Assembly: GCA_030641085.1 (NCBI GenBank)
Contig: DAOWIC010000352.1
Span: 1-6,117, forward strand
Length of the DNA: 6,117 bases
Source: Calditrichota bacterium
GTDB taxonomy: Bacteria; Zixibacteria; MSB-5A5; GN15; FEB-12
Reading direction: 5' to 3'
Position numbers and translations under genes: made by a program. Shown here piece after piece: positions 5,944 to 6,117 of the stretch. The notes below the pieces were generated by a model. The model was given only the letters and a program-made list of their open reading frames with translations. It was not told the origin of the DNA and did no database searches. Within the stretch, counting starts at the first letter, position 1. Each line of letters opens with the position of its first letter.

Positions 5944-6117
5944 ATGAAAAAAGTCCTGCTCATTTCGTATGTTTTCCCCCCGATGGCTGCCGTGGGCGGT
6001 TTTCGGGCGGTGAAGGCGTGCAAGTTTCTGCCACAGTTCGGCTGGCAACCGTCGGTGCTGACCGTCAAGGGGGGCTTCAACTACGCCTTCGATCACGTGG
6101 CCCTCGACCAACTCGCC
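5944..6117 (+). CDS. Glycosyltransferase (GT4-like), N-terminal fragment, cut by window edge
   Basis: The plus strand is open from ATG 5944 to the window end, giving 58 residues that start MKKVLLISYVFPPMAAVGGF. The first beta strand (VLLISY), the PPM...GG loop (residues 12-19) and RAVKACKFLPQFGWQPSVLTV (21-41) match the N-terminal Rossmann start of GT-B fold glycosyltransferases of the family 4/"glycosyl transferase group 1" kind found in capsule loci. It would transfer a sugar from a nucleotide donor to the growing chain at the cytoplasmic membrane face. The donor-binding C-terminal half is outside the window. It starts 42 bases after the preceding stop, with no strong Shine-Dalgarno sequence; the gap shows no terminator, so cotranscription is likely. 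Donor and acceptor cannot be judged. Confidence 0.85.
   Translation, partial: MKKVLLISYVFPPMAAVGGFRAVKACKFLPQFGWQPSVLTVKGGFNYAFDHVALDQLA

Noticed and set aside
5916..5944. TTGACG upstream of the glycosyltransferase as a -35 element
   Set aside because: The only base stretch at proper spacing (TAAATA) is a poor -10 and overlaps the start codon, so a separate promoter is not supported.

Overview
The window is part of a surface-polysaccharide biosynthesis locus (capsule, exopolysaccharide or O-antigen type) from a bacterium. It is moderately GC-rich by eye, densely packed with genes, and uses bacterial start and stop codons and mostly bacterial-style ribosome binding sites. No gene identifies the phylum. 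The protein style would fit an uncultivated, probably Gram-negative environmental lineage (for example in the FCB superphylum), but that is a guess. No tRNA, rRNA, CRISPR array, insertion sequence or integrase was seen.

The layout is two divergent gene groups around a 288-base intergenic region (2939-3226). The leftward (minus-strand) group runs, in transcription order, from a UDP-glucuronate 4-epimerase-like SDR protein (2938-1976), to UDP-glucose 6-dehydrogenase ugd (1974-673), to the first 192 residues of a CapK/PaaK-type adenylate-forming enzyme that leaves the window at base 1. The first two are translationally coupled (one base between stop and start). The third follows a 96-base gap that holds a perfect 20-base palindrome and a consensus-like -10 hexamer. 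The rightward (plus-strand) group runs from a hexapeptide-repeat O-acyltransferase (3227-3778), to a 705-residue fusion of a zinc ribbon, a SAM methyltransferase and an APH-like phosphotransferase (3784-5901), to the start of a family-4-like glycosyltransferase (5944 to beyond the window end).

Together, Ugd and the epimerase should turn UDP-glucose into UDP-glucuronate and then UDP-galacturonate, supplying an acidic sugar donor. The glycosyltransferase would build the chain. The acyltransferase, the methyltransferase-kinase fusion and possibly the CapK-like enzyme would decorate or cap it. The most interesting object is the methyltransferase-phosphotransferase fusion. Its domain pairing recalls WbdD, the O-antigen chain terminator that phosphorylates and then methylates the polymer end, but here there is an N-terminal zinc ribbon and an aminoglycoside-phosphotransferase-like kinase half. 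That functional parallel is inference.
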